Assembly (NCBI GenBank): GCA_036653595.1 | Contig: JAVVTQ010000004.1 | Location: 1-64,000 of the forward strand | Length of the DNA stretch: 64,000 bases | From: JAVVTQ01 sp036653595 | GTDB lineage: Bacteria > Bacillota > Clostridia > Oscillospirales > Ruminococcaceae | Direction of reading: 5' to 3' | Shown here: piece after piece, positions 35,500-44,782 of the stretch | Layout of the letters: every line of letters starts with the position of its first letter | How positions within the stretch are numbered: position 1 is the first letter of the stretch | Translations under genes and position numbers: made by a program | The notes under the pieces: generated by a model | The model's input: only the letters and a program-made list of their open reading frames with translations | The model's database searches: none | Told to the model about the DNA's origin: nothing

Positions 35500-36768
35500 T
35501 CAGTTTTTCCCGATTGCAGCCGCAAGCTGCGCGGCGTCAAGGCCGCATTCAAAAGAGCCGCCTCCCGCCATGTTTTTGACGGTGACAATGCCTTTGGCAA
35601 CCTCATCGTCTCCGATAACCGCCAAAAACTTGGCATGCTGCTTGTCGGCAAATTTGAGCTGTGCCTTTAGGCTGCGCGCATTGATATCGCGCATTGCAAA
35701 GATTCCCATGTCCTGAAGTCGATTCACAAACTCTCGCGATTTTTTCTCGCCCAAAGCGCCCAGATATGCGATAAACAATTCGGGTCCGCATGGCCGAGGC
35801 GCCTCAATACCTTCGCTGTCCAGCACCCCGAGAAGCCGTTCCATTCCCATTCCGAAGCCGACGCCCGGAGTGGGTTGTCCGCCAAGCTCTCCCACAAGGC
35901 CGTCATAGCGGCCGCCGCCGCAGACGGTTCCCTGTGCGCCGGCACCCTCATGCACGAACTCGAACACGGTTTTTGTATAATAGTCAAGTCCGCGCACGAT
36001 GCGCGGGTTTACAGTGTAGGCAATATTTGTCTCGTCTAAAAGAGCTTTTAGTTTTTCGAAATGCCCCGAGCAATCCTCGCAGAGATAGTCTAGTGCTATT
36101 GGCGCACCGGAGGCGACGCTCTGGCAGGTGGGGCTTTTGCAGTCGATTATGCGCATGGGATTGCGCTCCAGCCTATCGCGGCACGTCTCGCACAGCTCGC
36201 TGCGGCGAAGCGAAAAATAATCGTATAGCGCCTTGCGGTAGATAGGGCGGCAGTCGGGGCAGCCGATTGAATTAATTTCAAGTCTGACTTTTTTCAAGCC
36301 GAAGCCGGAAAGTGCCGATGAAGCAACGCGGATAACCTCGCAGTCGGCGTCAGGCTCAGAAGAGCCATAAAGCTCGATTCCGAGCTGATGAAATTCGCGC
36401 AGACGGCCTGCTTGCGGTTTTTCATAGCGAAAACAGGACATGATATAAAAGGCTCTGACAGGCAGTGTTCCCGACAGTATTCCGCTTTGCATAAATGCGC
36501 GCGCAACACCTGAGGTTCCCTCAGGCCTGAGCGTGATAGAGCGCCCGCCCTTGTCGGTCATTGTGTACATTTCTTTGCCGACGACATCGGTGGTGTCCCC
36601 GACGCCCCTTGCGAACAGCTCGGTATGCTCAAAGGTGGGCACACGAACCTCCTTGTAACCAAAGCGGCGGCATACCTCCTGGAGGGCACGCTCGATATAC
36701 TGCCAGCGATAGCTGTATTCCGGAAGCACGTCCTGCGTGCCGCGCGGTGATGTTATAAGTTCCGGCAT
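35500..36768 (-). CDS. hisS: Histidyl-tRNA synthetase
   Basis: A 422-residue class IIa synthetase charging tRNA-His. Motif 1 region is PRGTQDVLPEYSYRW, the family-specific LRPEGTSGVARAF and FRYEKPQAGRLREFHQ (motif 2) are present, with VRGLDYYTKTVFEF and motif 3 in GVGFGMGMERLLGVLD. The C-terminal anticodon domain is at about 330-420. It carries a zinc-site-like insert with Cys in YLCEDCSGHF and CETCRDRL, as in some bacterial HisRS. Upstream 180 nt show no T-box consensus. Confidence 0.95.
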   Translation of the reverse strand: MPELITSPRGTQDVLPEYSYRWQYIERALQEVCRRFGYKEVRVPTFEHTELFARGVGDTTDVVGKEMYTMTDKGGRSITLRPEGTSGVARAFMQSGILSGTLPVRAFYIMSCFRYEKPQAGRLREFHQLGIELYGSSEPDADCEVIRVASSALSGFGLKKVRLEINSIGCPDCRPIYRKALYDYFSLRRSELCETCRDRLERNPMRIIDCKSPTCQSVASGAPIALDYLCEDCSGHFEKLKALLDETNIAYTVNPRIVRGLDYYTKTVFEFVHEGAGAQGTVCGGGRYDGLVGELGGQPTPGVGFGMGMERLLGVLDSEGIEAPRPCGPELFIAYLGALGEKKSREFVNRLQDMGIFAMRDINARSLKAQLKFADKQHAKFLAVIGDDEVAKGIVTVKNMAGGGSFECGLDAAQLAAAIGKN

Positions 36769-36947
36769 TGTTTATGTGTTCCTTTCGCAAAAAAGCCCCT
36801 AAGCCCTTACGGTTTTGAAATTTGCGCAAATAAAATCGCGCATGACGCAAAATTGGTGGCTGTGCACAGCACAGCGCCGCATCGCTTCACTTTTTCAAAT
36901 GCGCCGAGAGGACAAAGAGCTTTTAGAGTTATAATAATCGAAAAATA

Positions 36948-37352
36948 TCAGCGCTTTGGATTTACAATGTTGCGCCAGTCAAGGTCGCCGCGCTCAAGAC
37001 CATGTATCAAAACCTCAGCGGTTGCGATGTTGGTGGCGACAGGTATATTGTGAGCGTCGCACAGGCGCAGCAGGTTCATTTCATTAGGCTCATGCTCCTT
37101 TGCGGAGATTGGGTCACGAAAGAAAAGCAGCAAATCTATCTCGTTGCAGGCAATGCGGGCACTGATTTGTTGGTCGCCGCCCTGATAGCCTGAAAGGAAT
37201 TTTTGAATCGAGAGTCCTGTCGCTTCGCTGACAAGCTTGCCGGTTGTGCCGGTAGCGCAGATATTGTGTCTGGACAGCACGCCGCAGTAAGCTATGCAAA
37301 ACTGCACCATAAGTTCTTTTTTTGTGTCGTGAGCTATTATTGCTATATTCAT
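36948..37352 (-). CDS. mgsA: Methylglyoxal synthase
   Basis: A 134-residue enzyme converting dihydroxyacetone phosphate to methylglyoxal and phosphate. It has NIAIIAHDTKK, the phosphate/active-site region GTTGKL and GYQGGDQQISARI (catalytic Asp in GGDQQ). Length is normal. AAGGAG is 7 nt before the ATG. It follows the MinD-like gene by 30 nt and is the last clear gene of the zapA-dut-maf operon. Confidence 0.94.
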   Translation of the reverse strand: MNIAIIAHDTKKELMVQFCIAYCGVLSRHNICATGTTGKLVSEATGLSIQKFLSGYQGGDQQISARIACNEIDLLLFFRDPISAKEHEPNEMNLLRLCDAHNIPVATNIATAEVLIHGLERGDLDWRNIVNPKR

Positions 37353-37382
37353 ATCCTATTCTCCTTAGTTAAAATGCAATAT

Positions 37383-38111
37383 TTATTGTATGTACAGAGG
37401 TACGTCGTCGCCTTCAAGGCGGCTTATTATATTCTGAAAAATAATGTGCGATTTGCTGGATTTGCCCAGCGCTTCGCCCTTTGCCAGAGATAGTGCAATT
37501 TCGTCGGTTTCGGGGATGACGCCGACGAGCTGCGCTCCGACATTGTCTATGCAAAAGTCGAGATCCGGGATAATTCCGTTTTCAACAAGCGATGCATTCA
37601 GCCTGTTTATCAGCAGACGTATTTTGGGAACATTCATGTCAAAGAGTCTGTCGGCGCAGACACGGGCATCTCGTATGCCGGAGGGGTCTGCGGTGGTTAC
37701 CACAATAGCCCGCATGGCGGCGCATGCTGCTGCGAGAAGAGTATCATCTGAACAGCCGGTGTCAATTATCACATGGTCAACGTTTTCGCTGAGAACCATG
37801 CAAAGTTTTACAAACTGCCCGCTGACGAGAGTGGACTCGTTGTAGGGGGCGGGCATTACATATAGATCCTTGCAGATAGGGGATTCGACAATTGCCTTTG
37901 CGGGCTCACAGCGTCCGTTGAGGACATCAAAAATATCATATACGGTTTTTCCGAAAACGCCCATGAATATATCGAGACTGCGCATTCCATGACACAGCTC
38001 AATCACCAGAGCCGATTTGCCTGATAACGCGTACTCCTCGGCGAGAAGAGCGGAAAATGCGGATTTGCCTGAACCGTCCTTGCCGGAAGCCACCATTGTT
38101 ATAGTTCCCAT
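37383..38111 (-). CDS. MinD/ParA-like P-loop ATPase
   Basis: A 242-residue ATPase with a deviant Walker A, GKDGSGKS (residues 10-17; signature Lys K11), and a Walker-B-type VDHVIIDTGCSDD. This is a MinD/ParA-type dimerising ATPase that could bind membrane or DNA to position division proteins. I start at ATG 38111 (GAGGTAA upstream), giving the Walker A at the usual distance. It lies downstream of zapA-dut-maf, and mgsA follows 30 nt after its stop. Being in the same run as a ZapA-like gene suggests a division or envelope role. The C-terminal membrane-targeting helix of MinD is not clearly present. Confidence 0.82.
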   Translation of the reverse strand: MGTITMVASGKDGSGKSAFSALLAEEYALSGKSALVIELCHGMRSLDIFMGVFGKTVYDIFDVLNGRCEPAKAIVESPICKDLYVMPAPYNESTLVSGQFVKLCMVLSENVDHVIIDTGCSDDTLLAAACAAMRAIVVTTADPSGIRDARVCADRLFDMNVPKIRLLINRLNASLVENGIIPDLDFCIDNVGAQLVGVIPETDEIALSLAKGEALGKSSKSHIIFQNIISRLEGDDVPLYIQ

Positions 38112-38206
38112 AAAATAAATTACCTCAATAATAAGTATAACAAATAGCAAGTTTCATTACAATATCTTTACAATAACTTTTTGCGCTCATATTGTGAAGT
38201 TTGGGG

Positions 38207-38767
38207 TCAAATAAAGTTGTTTTGAAGCAGAATGGCATAAATGCGCGAGACGGGCAAGCCCATCACATTGAAATAGTCCCCGTCCAAACGGTTCAAGTAG
38301 CGCGCAGCGAAATCCTGTATTCCATAGCCGCCCGCCTTGTCATACGGCCCGGCGCTGTCTATGTACGCTTCGATATCGGAGGCGGGAATGTCAAAAAATT
38401 CGACATTAGTGCGGCAAATAACCGTTTTCTCAAAGCTTGGCGCTGCTACGCAGACACCTGTATAGACGCTGTGTGCGGACCCGGAAAGAGATAAAAGCAT
38501 TTTTCTAGCCTCAGCTTTATTTTTTGGCTTGCCGAGAACAACGCCGTCTTTTTCCACCACGGTGTCGCAACCCACAACGCAGCAGTCCTTGTTTTTGACA
38601 AAAATAGAATGTGCTTTCAAAGAGGCTAGCGAAGAGCAAAGCTCATCTGCAAGCAGGCAGCCGAGAGAGCTTTCATCGACATCCGACACTGCGCACTCAA
38701 AGCTCTCGGTTATCAGAGAAAAAAGCTCGCGCCTGCGCGGGCTTTTTGATGCAAGAATTATTCTCAT
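38207..38767 (-). CDS. maf: Maf-type nucleoside triphosphate pyrophosphatase
   Basis: A 186-residue Maf/HAM1-like house-cleaning enzyme hydrolysing non-canonical nucleoside triphosphates (dTTP/UTP-type) to the monophosphate. The N-terminal SKSPRRRELF and the GCDTVVEKDGVVLGKPK core are diagnostic, with the substrate Asp in SDVDE. Length is standard. It lies 15 nt after dut, pairing two nucleotide-pool sanitising enzymes. Confidence 0.93.
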   Translation of the reverse strand: MRIILASKSPRRRELFSLITESFECAVSDVDESSLGCLLADELCSSLASLKAHSIFVKNKDCCVVGCDTVVEKDGVVLGKPKNKAEARKMLLSLSGSAHSVYTGVCVAAPSFEKTVICRTNVEFFDIPASDIEAYIDSAGPYDKAGGYGIQDFAARYLNRLDGDYFNVMGLPVSRIYAILLQNNFI

Positions 38768-38782
38768 AAAACACCCGCCATA

Positions 38783-39229
38783 TCATATCCCTGTGGAGCC
38801 GAACCCGCCTGTGCCGCGCTCTGTGCTTGTAAGCTTTGAAACTGTCTCAAAATCCATCGAGCGCGACTTCACAAACATCATCTGGGCGATGCGGTCATTT
38901 GGCAAAACTGTATATGCCTCTTTGCCGTGATTTATAAGTCCGACACAGATTTCGCCGCGGTAATCACTGTCTATTACGCCGACGGAATTCACAAGCGCGA
39001 CCCCGTGCTTCATGCCCATTCCACTGCGTGAAAAAATGAGGGCGACATACTTTTTTTGGGGCAGTTCAATGGCTATGCCTGTCGGAATGCTGGCAAACTC
39101 ACCCGGCAAAATGGTCAGCTCGCAGCTTATATCTGCGCGCAAATCGTAGGCTCCCGAGCCGATAGTGGCGCGCTGCGGGACGGAGGCACTGCTTGAAAGA
39201 AGCAAAATTTTTGTTTTGTTGTCACCCAT
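38783..39229 (-). CDS. dut: dUTP diphosphatase
   Basis: A 148-residue trimeric-type dUTPase cleaving dUTP to dUMP and PPi. Motif 1 is AYDLRAD, motif 2 FSRSGMGMKHG, motif 3 with GVIDSDYRGEI, and motif 5 RGTGGFGSTG at the C-terminus, which closes on the active site. ATG 39229 is chosen (AAAGGA in the zapA end, about 9 nt upstream) over a longer frame. It overlaps no gene but starts 3 nt after the zapA stop. Confidence 0.95.
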   Translation of the reverse strand: MGDNKTKILLLSSSASVPQRATIGSGAYDLRADISCELTILPGEFASIPTGIAIELPQKKYVALIFSRSGMGMKHGVALVNSVGVIDSDYRGEICVGLINHGKEAYTVLPNDRIAQMMFVKSRSMDFETVSKLTSTERGTGGFGSTGI

Positions 39230-39231
39230 AT

Positions 39232-40200
39232 TTACAAGTCCTTTGTCCATGAGAGATTTGGCAAATCGTCGTCACCGGGCTGCAAATCAGAAAAAAGCGA
39301 ACCGTTTGAGCTGCCTTTTTGCAAAAACTCATTTTGAGAAAAATCGCCTTGCTGCGCGCTTGCCGGGGCGTTTCCAAAACTGCCAAAACCGTTGAAGACG
39401 GGCTCGCCTCCGCGCAATGGCGGCTGGGCGGAGAAACCGCCGCGAAGGTCAGACTCAAAGCTTGTGGGCGAAGCCAAAGGTGCATTTTTGGAGCTGCCGT
39501 CCTCAAACACCATATCCTCGAGAGCTTTAAGCTCTTTCTTGAGGCGGGCTATTTCGGCTTCGCTGTCATAATGAACCTTGACGGCAGCCTTGAGAGAAGA
39601 GACGCTCTCTGCGAGAAGCCCCTCCTGCTCGTTTATTTTTTTAGCATACTCCGCATTTTTCGCCGTGAGTGAGGAGACTTCCTTTTCCTGTTCGGCGATA
39701 TAATCGCTGAGAGCCTTTGTTTTTTGACTGTAGTCATGCCCCAGCTCATTGGCGGCGCGAAGCTGCTCACGCAACAAGGCAAGCTCTTTTGTCGCGGTTT
39801 CGAGATCGGACTTGAGCTTTTCACCGGCAGAACCGGAGCCTTCCTCCTCGGTGGCGATGCGCGTCAGGTGTGAGCGAAGTGACTGTATTTCGGTTGCAAG
39901 CTCTGAAGAGTGCTTTTTCTCCTCATCGTAAAGCAGCTTTGCATTTGCCGCGTCGGCGAGGTATTCCTTCAACTGACTTCTCATATTGTTGACAGAGCGA
40001 TTTGCCTTTTGATAGCTGTCGAGATAGTCTATCGCGCAGAGCAGAGAAGCGTTGGTCACAGAGGCGCTGGTGTTTTTTTCGAGAATAACCGCAATATTTT
40101 CGTTCATGGTCTTAGCGAGTCCCAGAACATAGGACTCCTCTTCAAGCGTTGACACGACAATACTGACACCTGAAATAGTAAGAGAAATTTTGTTTGCCAT
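39232..40200 (-). CDS. ZapA-like protein with long coiled-coil extension
   Basis: A 322-residue protein whose first about 100 residues match the cell-division protein ZapA (NKISLTISGVSIVVSTLEEE, then a Leu/Asn-rich region), which bundles FtsZ filaments. ZapA is usually about 90-150 residues; here a coiled-coil region (about 100-235, Glu/Lys/Leu heptads) and a flexible Gly/Ser/Asn/Phe tail (about 240-322) are added. It starts the operon with dut, maf, a MinD-like ATPase and mgsA. A TATAAT-type -10 lies upstream (40247-40252). The extension could reach other division proteins; that is inference. Confidence 0.8.
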   Translation of the reverse strand: MANKISLTISGVSIVVSTLEEESYVLGLAKTMNENIAVILEKNTSASVTNASLLCAIDYLDSYQKANRSVNNMRSQLKEYLADAANAKLLYDEEKKHSSELATEIQSLRSHLTRIATEEEGSGSAGEKLKSDLETATKELALLREQLRAANELGHDYSQKTKALSDYIAEQEKEVSSLTAKNAEYAKKINEQEGLLAESVSSLKAAVKVHYDSEAEIARLKKELKALEDMVFEDGSSKNAPLASPTSFESDLRGGFSAQPPLRGGEPVFNGFGSFGNAPASAQQGDFSQNEFLQKGSSNGSLFSDLQPGDDDLPNLSWTKDL

Positions 40201-40306
40201 CTCACAGACCTCACTGATTTTATGAAGAAAAAATAATATTTACTATATTATAACATGTTTTTTATATAAGAGGAACATTTTTCGCAATATGGGGAATTAT
40301 TTTGAA

Positions 40307-40335
40307 TTGAAATGAGAAGCTTTTTAAAGTATAAT
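40307..40335 (+). promoter_or_regulatory. glgP promoter
   Basis: TTGAAA (40307-40312), 17-nt spacer, TATAAT (40330-40335). The -10 covers the ATG at 40334, which rules that ATG out as the start and supports TTG 40367. Confidence 0.7.
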
Positions 40336-40366
40336 GTTAAATAAGAGAAAAAAAAGGAGAATACAC

Positions 40367-42775
40367 TTGCCTAATTCGAGAATAGATAAGGATTATTTAA
40401 AAAGAGAGCTTGTAGAGAAACTTGACAAGCTTTATTCGCAGACGATGAAGTCCGCGACAATAGAACAGATATACAATGCGCTTTCCGTGACTGTGCGCGA
40501 GATACTGGCCGACAAGCTGCGCCGCCATGAGGCAAAGACCTATGGCAGCGGAGGTAAGCAGGTGTACTATCTCTCAATGGAATTTCTAGTCGGGCGCTCA
40601 CTTAAAAACAATCTCTACAATTTGGAGATAAATGAAGCGGCGGAAAAGCTGCTTGAAGAATGCGGGCTCAAGCTGGAGATGCTTTATGATATGGAGCCGG
40701 ACGCCGGCCTCGGAAACGGCGGGCTGGGGCGCCTTGCCGCGTGCTATCTCGACGGACTGGCCACACAGGATTACACCGCTACGGGGTATTCCATTTTATA
40801 TGAATACGGAATTTTCAAGCAAAAAATAATTGCGGGCTGGCAGCAGGAGCTGGCAGATAATTGGCTTCCGGGCGGAACAGTCTGGCTTGAAAAGCGCGCA
40901 GACGAGGCATTTGAGGTTCGGTTTGACGGCGAGATAAAGGAGCACTGGTACGACGGCTATCACCACATCGAGCATGTGGGCTACAACAGCGTCATGGCGG
41001 TGCCATATGACATGTATATCTCAGGGTATGATTCCTCCTCTGTCAGCAAGCTGCGGCTTTGGCAGTCAGTCTCACCGGGAATCGACATGGACAGCTTTAA
41101 CCGAGGCGATTACACATCGGCGCTGCGCGCCAACAGCACATCCGAGCTTATAAGCAAAGTACTTTACCCAAACGACAACCACATTGAGGGCAAGGTGCTG
41201 AGGCTTCGCCAGCAGTATTTCCTGTGCAGCGCTTCGATCAATGATATTGTGCAAAAGCACCTCGCACAGTACGGCACACTCGACAATCTCCCGAAGAAGA
41301 TAGCGGTGCACATAAACGACACACACCCGACGCTTTCTATCCCGGAGCTTATGAGAATACTTCTCGACGAGTGCGGCTATGGCTGGGACGACGCAATGGA
41401 CATTGCAAAAAAGACATTTGCATATACAAACCACACGGTTATGAGCGAAGCGCTCGAAAAATGGAACATTGACATGTTCAAAACCGTTTTGCCCCGTATA
41501 TATCAGATAATCGAGGAAATTGACCGCAGCCTTGTGCGCGAACTGAGCACTAGGTTCCCGGGCGATTTAGGCAAAGCGTCCTATATGCGAATACTCGGAG
41601 ACGGCAATGTGCGCATGGCGAATCTGTGCATCTACATGTCGCACAGCGTAAACGGCGTCTCAAAGCTGCACAGCGACATAATCAAGGAGGAAATTTTCCG
41701 CGACTTCTATTTGTTTTCTCCCGAAAAGTTTAAAAATGTAACAAACGGTATAGCATACCGCCGCTGGCTCTTGCAGAGCAACGAGGGCCTGACAGAGCTT
41801 TTGACCGAAAAGATAGGCAATGGCTTTAAAAAAGACGCAGATGAACTCAAGCGCTTTGAAAATTATGCCGACGACAGCAGGGTACACGAGCGCCTTGCCG
41901 CCATTAAGCTTGCAAACAAGTGCCGCCTCGCGGAATATGCCGGGAAGAGCCTCCCGCACCCCATCAATTCCGAGTCGATATTCGACGTCCAGGCAAAGAG
42001 AATGCACGAGTACAAGCGGCAGCACATGAACGCGATGCATATAATAAGGCAGTATCTTGATTTAAAAGAAAATCCTAATATGGACTTTGTTCCCCGAACT
42101 TACTTCTTTGGCGCAAAGGCGGCACCGGGCTACTACATCGCAAAACAGATGATCAGGCTCATATGCGGAATGCAGGAGCTGCTCGAAAACGACGAGATGC
42201 TTCGCGATCGCCTCAGGATAGTGTATTTGGAGGACTACAGGGTTACACTGTCGGAGCTGTTGATGCCGGCGGCGGAGATTTCCGAGCAGATATCCCTTTC
42301 CGGCACAGAGGCTTCCGGAACGGGTAACATGAAGCTGATGCTCAACGGTGCCCTGACAATAGGGACGCTCGACGGGGCCAATGTGGAAATACGCGAGTGC
42401 GCGGGCGCCGACAATTTTTTCCTGTTTGGAATGACAAAGGAAGAAGTGCTGGCAAAAAAAGCGGGCTACAACCCGCAGAAAATTTACGAGAGCAATCCGC
42501 GCATTGCGGAAGTCATAGATTTCATAGCCAAAGGCTTTGGCGGAAACTCGTATGTTGACCTCGCAAACAACCTTAAATTTCAAGATCCATACCTTGTGCT
42601 CGCCGACTTTGACAGCTATGCGTCGGAGCAGAACCATGTCGATGCGGTCTATAAGGACAAAGCTCTGTGGAACAAAATGTCTGTGTTTAACATTGCCAAC
42701 GCCGGTCACTTTTCCGCAGACAGGGCTGTAAACGAATATGCCGGCAATATTTGGAATCTCAGGCATATCAGATAA
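40367..42775 (+). CDS. glgP: Glycogen/starch phosphorylase
   Basis: An 802-residue GT35 phosphorylase that splits alpha-1,4-glucan with phosphate to glucose-1-phosphate. The PLP-binding Lys is in EASGTGNMKLMLNGAL; LGNGGLGRLAACYLD and GIDMDSFNRGDY are typical. The start is TTG 40367 (AAGGAG about 8 nt upstream), 11 codons after an ATG that falls in the promoter. Followed after 10 nt by a GH13 enzyme, so together they degrade stored or imported alpha-glucan. Confidence 0.96.
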   Translation: MPNSRIDKDYLKRELVEKLDKLYSQTMKSATIEQIYNALSVTVREILADKLRRHEAKTYGSGGKQVYYLSMEFLVGRSLKNNLYNLEINEAAEKLLEECGLKLEMLYDMEPDAGLGNGGLGRLAACYLDGLATQDYTATGYSILYEYGIFKQKIIAGWQQELADNWLPGGTVWLEKRADEAFEVRFDGEIKEHWYDGYHHIEHVGYNSVMAVPYDMYISGYDSSSVSKLRLWQSVSPGIDMDSFNRGDYTSALRANSTSELISKVLYPNDNHIEGKVLRLRQQYFLCSASINDIVQKHLAQYGTLDNLPKKIAVHINDTHPTLSIPELMRILLDECGYGWDDAMDIAKKTFAYTNHTVMSEALEKWNIDMFKTVLPRIYQIIEEIDRSLVRELSTRFPGDLGKASYMRILGDGNVRMANLCIYMSHSVNGVSKLHSDIIKEEIFRDFYLFSPEKFKNVTNGIAYRRWLLQSNEGLTELLTEKIGNGFKKDADELKRFENYADDSRVHERLAAIKLANKCRLAEYAGKSLPHPINSESIFDVQAKRMHEYKRQHMNAMHIIRQYLDLKENPNMDFVPRTYFFGAKAAPGYYIAKQMIRLICGMQELLENDEMLRDRLRIVYLEDYRVTLSELLMPAAEISEQISLSGTEASGTGNMKLMLNGALTIGTLDGANVEIRECAGADNFFLFGMTKEEVLAKKAGYNPQKIYESNPRIAEVIDFIAKGFGGNSYVDLANNLKFQDPYLVLADFDSYASEQNHVDAVYKDKALWNKMSVFNIANAGHFSADRAVNEYAGNIWNLRHIR

Positions 42776-42785
42776 CGGAGCTTTT

Positions 42786-44573
42786 ATGATTTTTAGCAGT
42801 AGGGACACGCGCTTTAAGAAACCATTCGGTGCAGTTACGGACAAAACGCGTGTGGAGTATTATATTGAGCTGTGCGATACAAACGAGGCTCTTTTTGCCT
42901 TGCGAAAGGACGGGTGTGACACCCCGTCCTTATTTGCTATGGAGAAAACGAGCGGCGGGTTTTGTGTTTCGCATGAATTTGAAGAGGAAGGCCTGTATTT
43001 TTATTGGTTTGAGATAGACGGCGGAAGAAAAATAGTGAATTCAGGCTCGGGCGACGGCGCGGTTATCGGCGATAATCTCGCTGTGTTTTTTGCTTTTCAG
43101 CAGACGGTTTATTCGGCGTCCTACAAAAAACCCGAGGGCTTTGGCAACGGCATAATGTACCAAATCATGCCGGACAGATTCAACATCGGGGGAAAAATAA
43201 GAGAAACGCCTTTTTCGGACAGGCGCATCCACAAGTCGACCGAGGAGCTGCCCGAGTTCAGGCCAAACGAATTTGGGAAGATAACAAACAGCGATTACTT
43301 CGGTGGCAATTTTGAGGGAATTGAGCAAAAACTGCCGTATCTTCACAGCTTGGGAGTCACGTGTATTTATCTCAACCCCATTTTTGAGGCTCACACAAAT
43401 CACCGCTACGACACGGCAAACTATATGAATGCCGACCCGCTGCTGGGCACAAACGAGGAGTTTTCCCATCTCTGTGCCGAGGCAAAAAAGCTTGATATAA
43501 AGATAATTCTGGACGGGGTTTTCAGCCATACGGGAGCGGACAGCAAGTACTTTAATAAAAACGGACGCTATGAAGATATCGGCGCATATCAGAGCACAGA
43601 CAGCAAATATGCCGCATGGTACAAGTTCAGAAGCTTTCCCGACGATTATGTCGGCTGGTGGGGATTTGACACGCTGCCTGAGGTGCAGGAGACAAATGAA
43701 GATTACAGACGCTTTATCTGCGGTGAGGACGGGGTGATAGATACATGGATAAAGCGCGGAGCGTCAGGCTTTAGACTGGATGTCGCCGACGAGCTTCCCG
43801 ATTCGTTTATCGAGAATATAAGGAGCGGCGCGAAGCTGCACTCGCAGGACACAATCGTTATAGGCGAGGTCTGGGAGGATGCCAGCAACAAGATAAGCTA
43901 CGGAGAGCGCCGCCGCTTTTTGTACGGCCACGAGCTGGACACAGTCATGAATTATCCGTTTCGCAGCGCGATTATTTCATTTTTAAAGGACTGCGACGCC
44001 AATGCATTTATGCAGAGCGTCATGACTATCGTTGAAAACTATCCGAAGCCGATGCTTGACATCGCGATGAACATGCTGGGGACTCATGACACAGAGCGGG
44101 CGATGACCGGCCTTGTGCTCGATTGCGGTTCTGTGCGCGACAGGGCGCTGATGGCGCAGATTCGCCTTTCGCGCGATGAGTACCTGCGCGGGGTCGAACT
44201 GATGAAGCTTGCTTATGCGCTGTTATACACGCTTCCGGGCATTCCATGCATCTATTATGGCGATGAAATCGGTATGCAGGGATTTGGCGACCCATTTTGC
44301 CGCGCGTTTTACAGCTGGAAAAATGCCGATGAAAATTTGCGCGCATTCACAACGAGCCTGGGAAAAATCCGCAGAGGCCACAGCGCCTTTGCCGACGGGG
44401 AATTTATACCGATGCCCTGCATTGACGGGAGCGTTTCGTTCATGCGCAAAAATAGCGAGGAATGCATGGGCATTTGCGTGAATAGGGGGGAGACGACGGT
44501 TGAAGCTGTGTTTTTGAATAAAAGCTTCAGCGTCGCACCGTGGAGTTCTATTATAGAAATAATTGATTTTTAA
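42786..44573 (+). CDS. GH13 alpha-glycosidase (neopullulanase/cyclomaltodextrinase-like)
   Basis: A 595-residue glycoside hydrolase 13. An N-terminal beta domain (about 1-130) precedes the TIM barrel with the four conserved regions: DGVFSHTG, GFRLDVADEL (nucleophile Asp), GEVWED (acid Glu) and GTHDTERAMT (His-Asp). The N-domain and length fit the neopullulanase/cyclomaltodextrinase type, acting inside the cell on maltodextrins and branched glucans. ATG 42786 is chosen (CGGAGC about 6 nt upstream) over a frame starting inside glgP. Substrate preference is inferred. Confidence 0.92.
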   Translation: MIFSSRDTRFKKPFGAVTDKTRVEYYIELCDTNEALFALRKDGCDTPSLFAMEKTSGGFCVSHEFEEEGLYFYWFEIDGGRKIVNSGSGDGAVIGDNLAVFFAFQQTVYSASYKKPEGFGNGIMYQIMPDRFNIGGKIRETPFSDRRIHKSTEELPEFRPNEFGKITNSDYFGGNFEGIEQKLPYLHSLGVTCIYLNPIFEAHTNHRYDTANYMNADPLLGTNEEFSHLCAEAKKLDIKIILDGVFSHTGADSKYFNKNGRYEDIGAYQSTDSKYAAWYKFRSFPDDYVGWWGFDTLPEVQETNEDYRRFICGEDGVIDTWIKRGASGFRLDVADELPDSFIENIRSGAKLHSQDTIVIGEVWEDASNKISYGERRRFLYGHELDTVMNYPFRSAIISFLKDCDANAFMQSVMTIVENYPKPMLDIAMNMLGTHDTERAMTGLVLDCGSVRDRALMAQIRLSRDEYLRGVELMKLAYALLYTLPGIPCIYYGDEIGMQGFGDPFCRAFYSWKNADENLRAFTTSLGKIRRGHSAFADGEFIPMPCIDGSVSFMRKNSEECMGICVNRGETTVEAVFLNKSFSVAPWSSIIEIIDF

Positions 44574-44609
44574 GTGCTTGAAAGCAATCGGAACAAAACA
44601 GCAGATACG

Positions 44610-44638
44610 AAAAAAGCAGCGCCTACACATGGCGCTGC
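44610..44638 (-). terminator. Terminator for the queH-DUF1461 operon
   Basis: GCAGCGCC (44616-44623) pairs with GGCGCTGC (44631-44638) and, on the minus strand, is followed by TTTTTT. It lies downstream of the DUF1461 gene stop at 44783. Confidence 0.65.
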
Positions 44639-44782
44639 AAATATAAGAGGGCAAGCGGGTATCTTACAAGCGCACACGAAAGCTCGTCAAATCCGCGCGA
44701 TATTTTATGATTTTCAGTGCGGGGAAAAGGGCTGTGTAAAACCAAAAAATTTGCCAATAATGTAAGCGGAGGGCTATTGAAT

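Noticed and set aside
36769..36947. A possible T-box leader before hisS
   Set aside because: The T-box sequence and antiterminator bulge were not found.
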